The position numbers and the translations under genes are program-made. Below the pieces are notes generated by a model. The model saw nothing but the letters and a program-made list of their open reading frames with translations. It made no database searches and was not told where the DNA came from. From positions 27,864 through 91,863 of the forward strand of contig NZ_PPPT01000018.1 in the NCBI RefSeq assembly GCF_006483445.1: a DNA stretch of 64,000 nt. Reading direction: 5' to 3'. Below, piece after piece: positions 35,087-44,348 of this stretch; within the stretch, counting starts at the first letter, position 1, and each line of letters opens with the position of its first letter. The DNA comes from Bradyrhizobium guangdongense. GTDB taxonomy: Bacteria; Pseudomonadota; Alphaproteobacteria; Rhizobiales; Xanthobacteraceae.

Positions 35087-36769
35087 TTACGGCGCCTTGC
35101 AGACGAAGTTCGCGGCGTCCTCGCTGTCGCCCTGTCCGGAATAGGCGGCGTAGGCCGGGTACGGACACAGCGGCCGCGTGCGGTTCGGGCTCCACGTGGC
35201 CGGGACTTCCTTGTTCGCCGGATTGGCTGACACGATGATGCGCTCGGGCGCCTTGCCGTTCTCCACCCAGTCGGTCAGCGCGGTGAGCGCATCGAACTTG
35301 TCGAGCGCGACGCCGCCGCCGCAATGCGTTTCGCCGGGGATGGTGAAGAGGCGCGCGAGACCGCCGGCGCGTCCTTGCAGGTTCTTGTCCAGCCGGCCGT
35401 ACCAGCGAATGCTGTCGTTCACGGAGAAGACCGGGTCGGCCTGACCGTGATAGATCAGCATCTTGCCGCCGGACTTCTGCAACCCTGCGAGCTTGGGATC
35501 GTCGACGTCGGGCGGGGTCATGAAGTCCATCGCCGACTCCGTGAATGTGCCGTCCTTGGCAAAAATCTTTGGCGCGTCCTTGTCGAAATCATACGCCTTG
35601 AGGGCATCGATCAGCTTGTCGCTGCTGCCCTCCACCGCAACCGGCGGTGTCGAGAAGATGTAGTTCAGCGACGCCGCGCCCATGGTGGCGATGATCGGAT
35701 AATTGTTCCAGGGCGCGACCGGGCTCTCGACCTTCCAGGCGCGCCAGTTGCCGGTGCCGATGCCGCCATCGAGCGGCCAGTCGGAATAGAGCGCCTCGCC
35801 CTTCGAATTCTTCGGGCCGGCGAGGCTCGTCTTCAGCGCCTCCACCTTGGCTTCAGGAAGACAGGCATTGGTCTGACCGGGCGCGCAGGTGAGGCTCTTG
35901 AGGTCGAACGCCTTCTGGCACGCCGCGAGATTCGCGGTCAGGCCGTCCTTGACACCGTCGAGCGCATCGCAGGCCTCGGTGATACGCGAAGCGACGAGCT
36001 GCGCGTCCTCCCTGGTGATCGATTTGCGCAGATCGGGATCGGCCTTGAGAAACGCCTGCACGTCCCAGGCATGCTGGATCGCGGCGCGCGGCAGGTCGAA
36101 GCCGGGATTGCCGACGAGGAAGCCGTCATAATTCTCGGGCATGCGCGAAGCCGCAACCATCGCGTGGCGTCCGCCATTCGAGCAGCCGGCCATGTAGGAA
36201 CGATTGGGCGCGCGGCCGTAATGCAGGGCGATGATCGACTTGCCGACCGGCGACAACGTCATGTCGGCCGCGTAGCCGTAATCACGCCGCGCCTGCGGAT
36301 CGAGGCCGAAGGCCGCTCCGGCGGTCAGGCCGAGCGACTTGTTCGCGGGATCGGAACCGGAATGTCCGCTGTCGGACGACAGCACGGCAAAGCCGCGCGC
36401 CAGCGGCACCGTTCCGCCCGAGGCAAAGCCGTCGGGCTTGTCCCCCAGCGCAGGCACGACGACGCCGTCATTGCCGCCATTCACCTGGTGCAGGAAGCGG
36501 CCGTTCCACTCGGCCGGCAAGCGGATCTCGAACTGGATGGCATAGGATTTTCCATCCGCGCCGGTGCGCTGGTTGGCGACACCCGTCACGATGCAATGTT
36601 TGGGCAGGCCGTTGGCGGCGTCCTGCGTCTTCGATCCCGTGATCTCAACGCCGGCGATGGCGAGCGAGGCCGATGTGACCGCCGAGCAGGCCTCGCCTTC
36701 GGCACGGACCAAGGCCGTCGATCCCAAGAGGGCAGCCAGCGTGACTGCCAATACCAATCCAAACCTCAC
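35087..36769 (-). CDS. Tannase/feruloyl esterase-family hydrolase, 560 aa
   Basis: A secreted serine esterase: signal peptide (FGLVLAVTLAALLGSTALVRA) with start GTG 36769 supported by ggagg five bases upstream. The longer reading to 36928 translates the upstream palindromic repeat. The family's CS-D-HC catalytic arrangement is visible: GCSNGG (Cys196-Ser197), the acidic residue in YHGQADPVFS and ETHCGGG (His-Cys). It hydrolyses esters of gallic or hydroxycinnamic acids; feruloyl esters are favoured by the adjacent feruloyl-CoA synthase gene, 212 bp away on the same strand. Confidence 0.9.
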   Translation of the reverse strand: MRFGLVLAVTLAALLGSTALVRAEGEACSAVTSASLAIAGVEITGSKTQDAANGLPKHCIVTGVANQRTGADGKSYAIQFEIRLPAEWNGRFLHQVNGGNDGVVVPALGDKPDGFASGGTVPLARGFAVLSSDSGHSGSDPANKSLGLTAGAAFGLDPQARRDYGYAADMTLSPVGKSIIALHYGRAPNRSYMAGCSNGGRHAMVAASRMPENYDGFLVGNPGFDLPRAAIQHAWDVQAFLKADPDLRKSITREDAQLVASRITEACDALDGVKDGLTANLAACQKAFDLKSLTCAPGQTNACLPEAKVEALKTSLAGPKNSKGEALYSDWPLDGGIGTGNWRAWKVESPVAPWNNYPIIATMGAASLNYIFSTPPVAVEGSSDKLIDALKAYDFDKDAPKIFAKDGTFTESAMDFMTPPDVDDPKLAGLQKSGGKMLIYHGQADPVFSVNDSIRWYGRLDKNLQGRAGGLARLFTIPGETHCGGGVALDKFDALTALTDWVENGKAPERIIVSANPANKEVPATWSPNRTRPLCPYPAYAAYSGQGDSEDAANFVCKAP

Positions 36770-36841
36770 GGCGGCCTCCGTTATTTGATTATATTTTATA
36801 ACTATTACACACACTCTCCATTTTGGCAAGTCGCAGGTCCT

Positions 36842-36957
36842 CGTGTCCCGGACGCGGCGCAGCGCCCTTAGCGATGCGACGCAGAGCCGGGACCCAGACG
36901 CTTGGGCCCCGGCTCGGCAGCGCATCACTACGTGACGCGCTGCGTCCGGGGCGGGAG
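36842..36957. repeat. Palindromic repeat, 'gtgtcccggacgcgg' family, right copy
   Basis: cgtgtcccggacgcggcgca at the left and cgcgctgcgtccggggcg at the right with an inner agccgggacccag/tgggccccggct. Lies between the feruloyl-CoA synthase stop (36981) and the esterase start (36769). Confidence 0.88.
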
Positions 36958-36980
36958 ATTGTCATGTGAAAAACGTCAGA

Positions 36981-38837
36981 TCAGCCGATGCCGATCCACT
37001 CGCCTGACGCATCATCGTTCAACCTGGCCACTGCATCCGCGCGGCGCGTCAGCACGGCGCGCTGGTTGATGTAGCCCTTGTCGGTGATCTCACCGCCATC
37101 GACCGAAGGCGGCTCGGCGAGCAGCAATGCGCGCGTGGCGTGGCCGGAAGAATTGCTGCTTTGCAGCTTCAGCTTCGCTAGCCCTTCCGCGATCGCGCTC
37201 CTCACCTTGTCGTGGCCCATGACCTCGCTCACTGCTGCGTTTTCGCCGAGACCGGCATGGGCGCGGCAGGCCGGAATGTTGGGGATCACCAGGAAGCGCA
37301 CCTCGTCGCCGCCGTGACCGGCGACGACGATATCCTGCGCCAGCGGCGCCAGTGCCGCGATGCCTGCGACGCGCAGCGTGCCGACGCTGACCCAGGTGCC
37401 GGAGTTGAGCTTAAAATCCTCGGCGACGCGGCCGTCGAAGAACAGACCGCGCTCGGGGCGCTCGGCGTCGGCGAACTTCACGGCGTCGCCGATCAGGTAA
37501 AAACCCTCTTCGTCAAAGGCCTGCTTCGTCAGCTCCGGCGCCTTCCAATAGCCCGGCGTGACATTGGGGCCGCGGACGCGCACCTCCAGCTTGTCGCCTG
37601 ACGTCACGAGCTTCAATTCGGTGCCGGGAATGGGCACACCGATATTGCCGGACCGCTCGGCCTGGAAATGGCAGTCGGTTGCGAGCGGCGATGTCTCCGT
37701 CGAGCCCCAGGCCGACACCATCGGCAGCGCACGGCCGACGGTCTTGACCGAGAGCTCCTCGAGCGCATCCCACAGATTTTGCGGCAGCGCTGCGCCAGCA
37801 TAGAAGGCGAATTTGACCTCGCTGAAGAAGCGGCGGCGCAGCTCCTCATCGCCGCGCAGTGCCGCGATCAGCATGTCAAAACCGCGGGGAACGTTGAAAT
37901 AGACCGTCGGCATCACGCTCCTGAGATTCGCAAGCGAGGTCGAAAACAGGCCGGGCGCGGGCTTGCCGCCGTCGATGTAGAGCGAGCCGCCGTTGCGCAG
38001 CACGAGGTTGAAATTATGGTTGGCGCCAAACGTATGGCTCCAGGGCAGCCAGTCCAGGATCACGAGATCGTCGCTCGTCCGCTCCAGGAAGGTCCAGGTC
38101 TGCGCTTTGGCCTGCTGGCTCGATGTCAGCATGCGCTGGGTGTTGACCACGGCCTTCGGCGTGCCGGTCGATCCCGAGGTGAACAGGAATTTTGCGATCG
38201 TATCCGGCGTCACCGTGGCGAAAGCCTTTGCGACGTCGGGAGATTCCGCCGTCGCGGTGATGGCGCTGAAGGCCAGCGCGTCCGGGTCGGCCGCGTTGCC
38301 GCTGACGATGACGGCCGAGTGCAGCGGCTTGATCGCGGCGAGCGCCGCCGCGAAAGGTTTCGTCGCGGTGACGTAGATCGCGCCGGGCTCGAGCAGCGCG
38401 ACCATGCTCTTCAACTTGTCAAAATCTCGAGACATCAGCGAATAGGCCGGCGAGATCGCGGCCGAGGGCACGCCGACATGCTGGGCGGCGAGTGCAAACA
38501 GGGCGTGGTCGACGCTGTTGTCGGAGAGGATGACGAGCGGACGCTGGGCGCTGAGGCCTTGCGCCAGGATCCAGGACGCGGCGGAGCGTACCTGCTTCAG
38601 CGCTTGCGCGTAGGTGACGGTGGTCCAGGGCGCGTCGATGCCGGCACGCTCGGCGAGAAAAACCTTGTTCGGCGACTGCCGCGCAAAATGCTCCAGCCAG
38701 TCGCCGATGCAGCGCGCTCCGTCGCGCAAGGGCTCGGCCGAACGCAGCACGATGCTGCCGTCGGCGCGATGCTCGGCGACGGTCCTGGGCGGTGCGAACA
38801 GGCTGGATGCGTCACCGCGGGAAGCGGTCGTGGTCAT
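36981..38837 (-). CDS. fcs: Feruloyl-CoA synthase (AMP-binding enzyme), 618 aa
   Basis: Activates ferulate or p-coumarate to its CoA thioester with ATP. The AMP-binding P-loop is FTSGSTGTPKAVV (residues ~227-239), followed by WGSTETSP and YLIGDAVKF and a divergent C-terminal lid. Overall pattern (RTVAEHRADGSIVLRS, LSDNSVDHALFALAAQHVGVP, SPAYSLMSRDF) matches bacterial feruloyl-CoA synthases. ATG 38837 has aggagg upstream; a longer reading to 39050 crosses the promoter. Divergent from a MarR regulator and upstream of a feruloyl esterase gene, forming a small hydroxycinnamate module. Confidence 0.88.
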   Translation of the reverse strand: MTTTASRGDASSLFAPPRTVAEHRADGSIVLRSAEPLRDGARCIGDWLEHFARQSPNKVFLAERAGIDAPWTTVTYAQALKQVRSAASWILAQGLSAQRPLVILSDNSVDHALFALAAQHVGVPSAAISPAYSLMSRDFDKLKSMVALLEPGAIYVTATKPFAAALAAIKPLHSAVIVSGNAADPDALAFSAITATAESPDVAKAFATVTPDTIAKFLFTSGSTGTPKAVVNTQRMLTSSQQAKAQTWTFLERTSDDLVILDWLPWSHTFGANHNFNLVLRNGGSLYIDGGKPAPGLFSTSLANLRSVMPTVYFNVPRGFDMLIAALRGDEELRRRFFSEVKFAFYAGAALPQNLWDALEELSVKTVGRALPMVSAWGSTETSPLATDCHFQAERSGNIGVPIPGTELKLVTSGDKLEVRVRGPNVTPGYWKAPELTKQAFDEEGFYLIGDAVKFADAERPERGLFFDGRVAEDFKLNSGTWVSVGTLRVAGIAALAPLAQDIVVAGHGGDEVRFLVIPNIPACRAHAGLGENAAVSEVMGHDKVRSAIAEGLAKLKLQSSNSSGHATRALLLAEPPSVDGGEITDKGYINQRAVLTRRADAVARLNDDASGEWIGIG

Positions 38838-38918
38838 CGGTTTCCTCCTGGCCCGCCCGGGGCGGGATCGGCCGCAGCCTCGTTCCGGGCTGCCTTGGCC
38901 ATAATGTTGAGTACAGCA

Positions 38919-38936
38919 ATTGTTGTCGTCAACAAC
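38919..38936. promoter_or_regulatory. ttgttg-N4-caacaa dyad, candidate MarR operator
   Basis: ttgttg (38920-38925) and caacaa (38930-38935) are inverse complements four bases apart in the 155-bp gap between the feruloyl-CoA synthase and the divergent MarR gene. Size and place fit a MarR/CouR-type operator; binding not shown. Confidence 0.6.
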
Positions 38937-38992
38937 AATCTTTCCCTGCGCGCCGTCAGGAGCTACAAGGACGACGACGCCGGAGAGAAAGA

Positions 38993-39502
38993 GTGACAGC
39001 CAGCGCACCCCAAAGGGAAACGCCGACAAGTCCGGCTCGCAAGCGGGCACACAGCGGCAAGGCGCGTCGCAACGACGCGCACGAGATCGGCCTCGACGCG
39101 CTGGTCGGCCATGCCGGCTACGCCGTGCGGCGCTTCCAGATCTGGATTTTCCAGGATTTCGTCAAAACGCTCGCGTCCGTCGACATCAAGCCCACGCAAT
39201 ATTCGGTGATGACCGTGATCGGCGCCAATCCGGGCCTGACCCAGATGGCGGTGGCGAACCGGCTTGGCATCGAGCGGGCGCGGTTGGTGCACCTGCTCGA
39301 CAGCCTGGAACGTAGAAAACTCGTCAAACGCGTCAAATCAAAATCCGATCGCCGCTCCCATGCGCTGCACCTGACCGCGCCGGGCGAGACCGCGCTGGCA
39401 AAGTTCAAGCGGCTCGCGGCCGAGCACGAGCGGCATGTCGAGGACAAGATCGGCAAGGGAAACCGGGAAAAGCTGCTCGAAATTCTTGGCGGCTTCACCT
39501 GA
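38993..39502 (+). CDS. MarR-family regulator of the hydroxycinnamate genes, 169 aa
   Basis: A winged-HTH repressor: LGIERARLVHLLDSLERRKLVKR for the recognition helix region and KSDRRSHALHLTAPGE for the wing, on top of the usual dimerisation helices. GTG 38993 with ggaga upstream is the start; about 30 basic residues precede the conserved domain. Being divergent from feruloyl-CoA synthase, it probably responds to feruloyl- or coumaroyl-CoA, as CouR does in Rhodopseudomonas (known for that relative, inferred here). Confidence 0.86.
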   Translation: MTASAPQRETPTSPARKRAHSGKARRNDAHEIGLDALVGHAGYAVRRFQIWIFQDFVKTLASVDIKPTQYSVMTVIGANPGLTQMAVANRLGIERARLVHLLDSLERRKLVKRVKSKSDRRSHALHLTAPGETALAKFKRLAAEHERHVEDKIGKGNREKLLEILGGFT

Positions 39503-39699
39503 TCGGCTTCCTGCTCAAACTTTAAGCAGATGCCCGCCTGAGAGCGCTACCCCTGCACCGCCGCCGCTTGTCGCATCCCGGCGTAAGCGTATGATCTGAC
39601 GATGATATCCGGAGCGGAGGATCTGCCCGGAATATGTACACAATGGCACATCGCTTGCTTCACGGCAGGTGAAGATGTGTCGCCGGAGTTTTTGACGCT

Positions 39700-41508
39700 A
39701 TGGGGGCCGAGCAGCCTGAGACGGTAGCCGCGATTGTCGCCGCGCATCGCGCCGGCACGAGCACGCCGGCCGAGACGATCGCGCGCACCTATCAGCGCAT
39801 CCGCGACGCCAACGATCCCGCCATCTTCATCAGCCTGCGCGATGAGAAGGACGCGATCGCGGAAGCCGAGAAGCTCGCCGCCCGGAAAGACGCCGCCGAG
39901 CTGCCGCTCTACGGCGTGCCGGTTGCGGTGAAGGACAATATCGACGCGCTGGGATTTCCGACCACGGCCGCCTGCCCGGCCTTTTCCTACACGCCGGCCC
40001 ATGATTCGACTGCCGTCGCACGGCTGCGCGCCGCCGGCGCCATCATCATCGGCAAGACCAATCTCGACCAGTTTGCGACCGGCCTCGTCGGCGTGCGCTC
40101 GCCTTATGGCATTCCCAAAAATTCGATCCGCGAGGATCTCATTCCGGGCGGATCGAGCTCGGGCTCGGCTGTGGCGGTCGGCGCGGGCATCGTGCCGCTG
40201 TCGCTCGGCACCGACACGGCTGGCTCAGGCCGCGTGCCGGCGATGCTCAACAACATCGTGGGCCTGAAGCCGAGCCTCGGCATGATCTCGACCGCCGGCC
40301 TGGTGCCGGCGTGCCGTACGCTCGACTGCATCTCCGTCTTCGCGCTGACGGTCGACGATGCCGCGCTTGCGCTTTCGGTGATGGCGGGGCCGGATCAGGC
40401 CGATCCGTTCTCGCGCGACCGGCCGCTTGGTGCGCTCACGCCGTTCCCCGCGAAGATACGCCTGGGCGTGCCGCGCAACGGGCAACTGATCTTCTTCGGC
40501 GACAAGAAATCGGAAGCCGCCTATGCCGAGGCGCTGAAGCGGTGGACGTCGCTCGGCGCAGAGCTGGTCGAGTTCGACCTCGAGCCGTTCTACGAGACCG
40601 CGCGGCTGCTCTATGAGGGGCCGTGGGTGGCGGAGCGCTATCTCGTGATCCGCAATCTGCTGGCGTCCGCGCCCGACTCGATTCACGCGGTGACGCGCGA
40701 GATCACGGCAGCCGGCGCGCGGTTGACGGCGGCTGACACTTTTTCCGCGCTGTACCGGCTGCAAGGGCTGCGAAAGATCGCCGAGCGCACCTTTGCCAAT
40801 ATCGACGCGCTGGTGCTGCCGACGGCGCCGACGGTCTATTCGACCGCGCAGGTGCTCGCCAATCCGATCGAGCTCAACAGCCGGCTCGGCACCTACACCA
40901 ACTTCGTCAACCTGCTCGACCTCTGCGGCCTCGCCATCCCGGCGGCGATGCGTGGTGACGGCGTCCCGTTCGGCGTCACGCTGCTCGCGCCCGCCGGCCG
41001 CGATGCGATGCTGGCGAGCATCGGGCGCGTGTTCCATGCTGATACAAAGCTGCCGGTCGGCGCGAAGGGCACCGCGCAGCCGCCGCTAGCGTCATTGCCG
41101 GCGAATGCTGCCGACGAGATTCCAATTGCGGTGGTCGGCGCGCATCTGTCGGGCATGGTGCTGAACCACGAACTGAAGTCGCTGAACGCTGGGCTCGTCG
41201 AGGCAACGAAGACCGCCTCCGACTACAAGCTCTATGCGCTGCAGACGACGCCGCCAAAACCAGGCCTGCTGCGCGTCGAAGCCGGCCAGGGTTCAGCGAT
41301 CGAGCTGGAGATCTGGTCGCTGTCGGCATCAGCCTTCGGCAAGTTCGTCAACGCGATTCCCTCGCCGATGGCGATCGGCACGATCAGATTGGCCGATGGC
41401 CGCAGCGTGAAGGGCTTTCTCGTCGAGCCGGAAGCGCTCGGCGGCGCACGCGATATCACGGAATACGGCGGCTGGCGGAAGTATATGGCGGAGAAGGCGA
41501 CGGCGTAG
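39700..41508 (+). CDS. atzF: Allophanate hydrolase (AtzF-like), 602 aa
   Basis: Hydrolyses allophanate to ammonia and CO2. The amidase-signature domain (~residues 20-450) has the Ser-cisSer-Lys triad: Lys78 in PVAVKDN, GGSSSGSA (cis-Ser ~153), and DTAGSGR (Ser176). A C-terminal domain (~460-600, IPIAVVGAHLSGM...LNHEL) typical of allophanate hydrolases completes the ~600-residue length, distinguishing it from simple amidases. It faces the minus-strand operon carrying AtzG/E/H-like proteins, with a repeat between them. Confidence 0.93.
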   Translation: MGAEQPETVAAIVAAHRAGTSTPAETIARTYQRIRDANDPAIFISLRDEKDAIAEAEKLAARKDAAELPLYGVPVAVKDNIDALGFPTTAACPAFSYTPAHDSTAVARLRAAGAIIIGKTNLDQFATGLVGVRSPYGIPKNSIREDLIPGGSSSGSAVAVGAGIVPLSLGTDTAGSGRVPAMLNNIVGLKPSLGMISTAGLVPACRTLDCISVFALTVDDAALALSVMAGPDQADPFSRDRPLGALTPFPAKIRLGVPRNGQLIFFGDKKSEAAYAEALKRWTSLGAELVEFDLEPFYETARLLYEGPWVAERYLVIRNLLASAPDSIHAVTREITAAGARLTAADTFSALYRLQGLRKIAERTFANIDALVLPTAPTVYSTAQVLANPIELNSRLGTYTNFVNLLDLCGLAIPAAMRGDGVPFGVTLLAPAGRDAMLASIGRVFHADTKLPVGAKGTAQPPLASLPANAADEIPIAVVGAHLSGMVLNHELKSLNAGLVEATKTASDYKLYALQTTPPKPGLLRVEAGQGSAIELEIWSLSASAFGKFVNAIPSPMAIGTIRLADGRSVKGFLVEPEALGGARDITEYGGWRKYMAEKATA

Positions 41509-41512
41509 GTTT

Positions 41513-41600
41513 CGTAGGGTGGGCAAAGCGAAGCGCGCCCACCAGTGCTGCCGAGGGAAAAGTGGTGGGCACGGCGCTCCGCGCTTTTGCCCACCCTACG
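41513..41600. repeat. Palindromic repeat, 'cgtagggtgggc' family, copy 3
   Basis: cgtagggtgggcaaagcg and gcttttgcccaccctacg with an inner gcccacca/tggtgggc. Sits between the convergent atzF and GntR genes. Confidence 0.9.
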
Positions 41601-41627
41601 GTCGCGAGTTTGTGGCGGCCGTATCTT

Positions 41628-42350
41628 CTACACCGACACTGCGTAAATCTCATACTCCCCGCGCACGAGCTCGATATGCGCGCGCATCGCGGCGGCGGCG
41701 CCCAGCTTGTCGCCGCGCATGATGGCGACGACGACGCGGTCGTGCTCGGCCTGCGATTTGGCGAGACGGCCGAGGTTGCGGAACTGGGCGCGGCGGAACG
41801 GCTGCACGCGGACGCGGGTGGCGAGCGTAATCTCGGCGATATAGCCGTTCTGCGATCCCGCATAGATCGCGTTGTGAAAGCGCTCGTTGACCTCATGGAA
41901 GCGTTCGGGGTTGCCGGTGTAACTCAGCACCCGCAGCTCCTCGTGGATGGCTTCGAGGCCGTGGCGCTCCGCCGCCGACATGCGCTCGGCGGCAAGGCCT
42001 GCGCACAGCGCTTCGAGCTCCGCCATCGCCTCGAACATGCTCTTGAGCCGCTCGATCGAGGGCTGCGCCACGACGGCGCCACGATGGGCGCGCGATTCGA
42101 CGAGGCCGCTCGCGACCAGCTGGCGCAAGGCTTCGCGCACCGGCGTGCGCGAAACGCTGAAGCGGCGCGCGATGTCGGTTTCGTCGAGGGCAGCACCCGG
42201 CGGCAGCGTGCCGCGCACGATCTCGTCGGCGAGCTGCAGGCGCAGCTCCTCGGCGCGCGTGACCTTCTGCAAGCTCGGCACCGCACGATCGACGCGCGGA
42301 ACCACCGGCTCGGCCGGCAGCGTTCCAGGCGGAAAATCGTCGAGCGTCAT
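41628..42350 (-). CDS. GntR-family regulator with FCD domain, 240 aa
   Basis: The winged HTH (LADEIVRGTLPPGAALDETD, SVSRTPVREALRQLVASGLV, residues ~35-95) is followed by an FCD domain (~105-230). It is the last gene of the AtzG/E/H operon, 4 bp after the AtzH-like stop, and probably autoregulates it in response to a pathway intermediate. ATG 42350; a longer reading to 42491 overlaps the AtzH-like gene. Confidence 0.9.
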   Translation of the reverse strand: MTLDDFPPGTLPAEPVVPRVDRAVPSLQKVTRAEELRLQLADEIVRGTLPPGAALDETDIARRFSVSRTPVREALRQLVASGLVESRAHRGAVVAQPSIERLKSMFEAMAELEALCAGLAAERMSAAERHGLEAIHEELRVLSYTGNPERFHEVNERFHNAIYAGSQNGYIAEITLATRVRVQPFRRAQFRNLGRLAKSQAEHDRVVVAIMRGDKLGAAAAMRAHIELVRGEYEIYAVSV

Positions 42351-42354
42351 GCCG

Positions 42355-42747
42355 TCATGTCTCTCTGGGTTCGTCGATGATGCTGACATGGGCCGCGACG
42401 ACGCGCCAGCCCTCGGGGAAGCGGACCCAGGTCTGCATTTGCCGGCCGACGCGGCCAGGCATGGTGTCGCGATAGAACAGTGTGGAGGCAACTGCAGTGT
42501 CGCGCCCGTAAGCCGTGATGACGGTCTTCGCGGTGCGGCGGTTCAGCCCGACCGGCGAACGTCCGGCGCGAAAGCCGGAGATCGCCGCGTAGCCGTAGAG
42601 ATTCTCGCCGATGCCGTAGCGCAGCGTGCGCGGATCATTGCGGAAGAGCTCACCGAGCACCGCGACGTCATTCGTGACCAGCGCCTGCTCATAGCGCTCG
42701 AACGCGGCTTTGACTTCCGCGATCACGTCGGGGAGATCGATCTCCAT
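42355..42747 (-). CDS. atzH: AtzH/HpxZ-like protein (DUF3225, NTF2 fold), 130 aa
   Basis: A small NTF2-like protein: helix [25 protein letters not shown], then [21 protein letters not shown] and the conserved [21 protein letters not shown]. HpxZ is found in oxalurate/purine gene sets; the related AtzH takes part in cyanuric acid breakdown by acting on 1,3-dicarboxyurea. Start ATG 42747 with gagagga upstream lies 1 nt from the amidase stop. Function within this operon is inferred from the AtzE/AtzG/AtzF company. Confidence 0.83.
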   Translation of the reverse strand: MEIDLPDVIAEVKAAFERYEQALVTNDVAVLGELFRNDPRTLRYGIGENLYGYAAISGFRAGRSPVGLNRRTAKTVITAYGRDTAVASTLFYRDTMPGRVGRQMQTWVRFPEGWRVVAAHVSIIDEPRET

Positions 42748-42748
42748 C

Positions 42749-44143
42749 TCAAAATCCTCTCGGCGCGGGTGCCGATACGACGCCCGTCTTTTCCAGTGCG
42801 TGCGCAACGCGCAGAGCGATGTCCTCGCGCCAGGGAGCGGCGATGATCTGCACGCCGATCGGCATCGGCTCGAGCGGCACCGGCACGGCGACGACGGGCA
42901 GGCCGATGAACGAGATCGGCTGGGTGTGGATGCCGATATTGGCCCGCACCGGCAATTCGACGCCGTCGAGAGTGAACGTGACCTGGCCGATTTTTGGCGC
43001 GACGCAGGGCGTTGCAGGCGCGATCAGCACGTCGACGGATTTGAAGATCTCGGCGAGCTGCGCGCGATACCAGCGGCGGAATTTTTGCGCGCGGTCGACC
43101 AGCGGTGCGGGCACCATGGCGCCCGCGATCAACCGGTCGCGCACGGCGGGATCGAAATCGTTGGGACGTTTGCGCAGGCGATCGAGATGCAGCGAGGCGC
43201 CCTCGGTGGTGGTGATGACGTAGGCCGCCGCGCGGGCGCGCGCGGCCTCGGGAATGTCGATGACCTGCGTCGTGCCGAGCGCCTGGGCGACGCGGGAAAC
43301 GGCTTCGACCGCCTCGGGAAAAACGTTCTTCTGAAAGTAGCCGCCGGCGATGGCGACGCGCAAGCCGGAGATCGACCCTGATAGTAGCGAGGTCACGGGT
43401 TCGACGCCGCTGACGCTGCAGGCGCCGTCGTCCGCGTCCGGCCCCTGCATCGCATCATAGGCGAGCGCGAGATCGGTGACGGAGCGGGCGAGCGGGCCGA
43501 GATGGTCGAGGCTCGCCACGAACGGAAAGGATCGTGCCCGCGACAAGCGGCCATAGGTCGGCTTCAGGCCAAAGATGCCGCAGAAGGACGACGGCACGCG
43601 GATCGAGCCGTTGGTGTCCGAGCCGAGCGCGATCGGCACCAGTGCGCCGCCGACCGAGCCGCCGGACCCACCGGAGGAGCCACCGGTCATCCGCGTGGTG
43701 TCGTGCGGATTGCGCGAGTTGCCGTCATGGACGTTCTCACCGGTGAAGTCGTAGGCGTATTCGCCCATGTTGAGCGCGCCGACCAGCACGGCGCCGGCCG
43801 CTTCCATCCGCTCGATCAGCGTGGCGTCGCGCTTGGCAGGCGCGCGATCGCGATTGATCTTCGAGCCGGCCCGCGTGGCGAGCCCCGCGACGTCGAAGAG
43901 GTTCTTCACCGCAAAGGGTACGCCGGCGAGCGGGCCGACGGTCTTGCCCGCGGCGATGTCGGCATCGATGGCGCGCGCCTTGGCGCGGGCGCGATCGGCG
44001 GTGACGTCGGTGAAGGAGTTGAGGACCTTGTCGTGCTGCGCGATGCGGGCGAGCGACGCTTCGACTGCGTCGAGGGCGGATAGCTTGCCGCCCGCCACCG
44101 CCTTGGCGATCTCGGCCGCCGTCGTTTCTGGCTTCATCGTCAT
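42749..44143 (-). CDS. atzE: AtzE-like amidase (1-carboxybiuret hydrolase-type), 464 aa
   Basis: An amidase-signature enzyme with Lys80 (PFAVKN), cis-Ser ~156/157 (GGSSGG) and nucleophile Ser180 (GSDTNGSIR). Sequence resembles the AtzE/HpxY branch, whose members need a small GatC-like partner (AtzG/HpxX); such a partner is encoded immediately upstream. Predicted reaction: deamination of 1-carboxybiuret or a similar ureido acid. ATG 44143 follows the AtzG-like stop by 7 bases. Confidence 0.87.
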   Translation of the reverse strand: MTMKPETTAAEIAKAVAGGKLSALDAVEASLARIAQHDKVLNSFTDVTADRARAKARAIDADIAAGKTVGPLAGVPFAVKNLFDVAGLATRAGSKINRDRAPAKRDATLIERMEAAGAVLVGALNMGEYAYDFTGENVHDGNSRNPHDTTRMTGGSSGGSGGSVGGALVPIALGSDTNGSIRVPSSFCGIFGLKPTYGRLSRARSFPFVASLDHLGPLARSVTDLALAYDAMQGPDADDGACSVSGVEPVTSLLSGSISGLRVAIAGGYFQKNVFPEAVEAVSRVAQALGTTQVIDIPEAARARAAAYVITTTEGASLHLDRLRKRPNDFDPAVRDRLIAGAMVPAPLVDRAQKFRRWYRAQLAEIFKSVDVLIAPATPCVAPKIGQVTFTLDGVELPVRANIGIHTQPISFIGLPVVAVPVPLEPMPIGVQIIAAPWREDIALRVAHALEKTGVVSAPAPRGF

Positions 44144-44150
44144 GATCGCG

Positions 44151-44333
44151 TCACGCCGTGAAGATCGGCGCCGGCTCGGCCTCGTCCGGCAGCGCGAAAT
44201 CATCGACGAGGCGGGCGAGGCGCAGCGAAACCTCGAGATTGGCGCGCACGGCGGGCCGCCAGGCATCCTCGACCGGCAGCGCCAGCGCCTTCGATACGGC
44301 GTCGATGTAGTCGTCCAGGGGGTCGGCCATCAT
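44151..44333 (-). CDS. atzG: AtzG-like small amidase subunit (DUF4089), 60 aa
   Basis: Only 60 residues, mostly helical (LDDYIDAVSKALALPVEDAWRPAV, NLEVSLRLARLVDDFALPDE), ending in EPAPIF, the tail pattern of DUF4089/GatC-like subunits. It would wrap around the AtzE-like amidase as GatC does around GatA. Gap 15 bp after the ABC ATPase, 7 bp before the amidase; gagaga ribosome site. Easily missed because of its length. Confidence 0.85.
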   Translation of the reverse strand: MMADPLDDYIDAVSKALALPVEDAWRPAVRANLEVSLRLARLVDDFALPDEAEPAPIFTA

Positions 44334-44348
44334 TCTCTCGAGCTGATC

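Noticed and set aside
35324..36871. Plus-strand ORF opposite the tannase gene
   Set aside because: Shadow frame that also reads through the upstream palindromic repeat; no motifs.
37668..38996. Plus-strand ORF opposite feruloyl-CoA synthase
   Set aside because: Arg-rich shadow without motifs; the minus strand encodes a complete AMP-binding enzyme.
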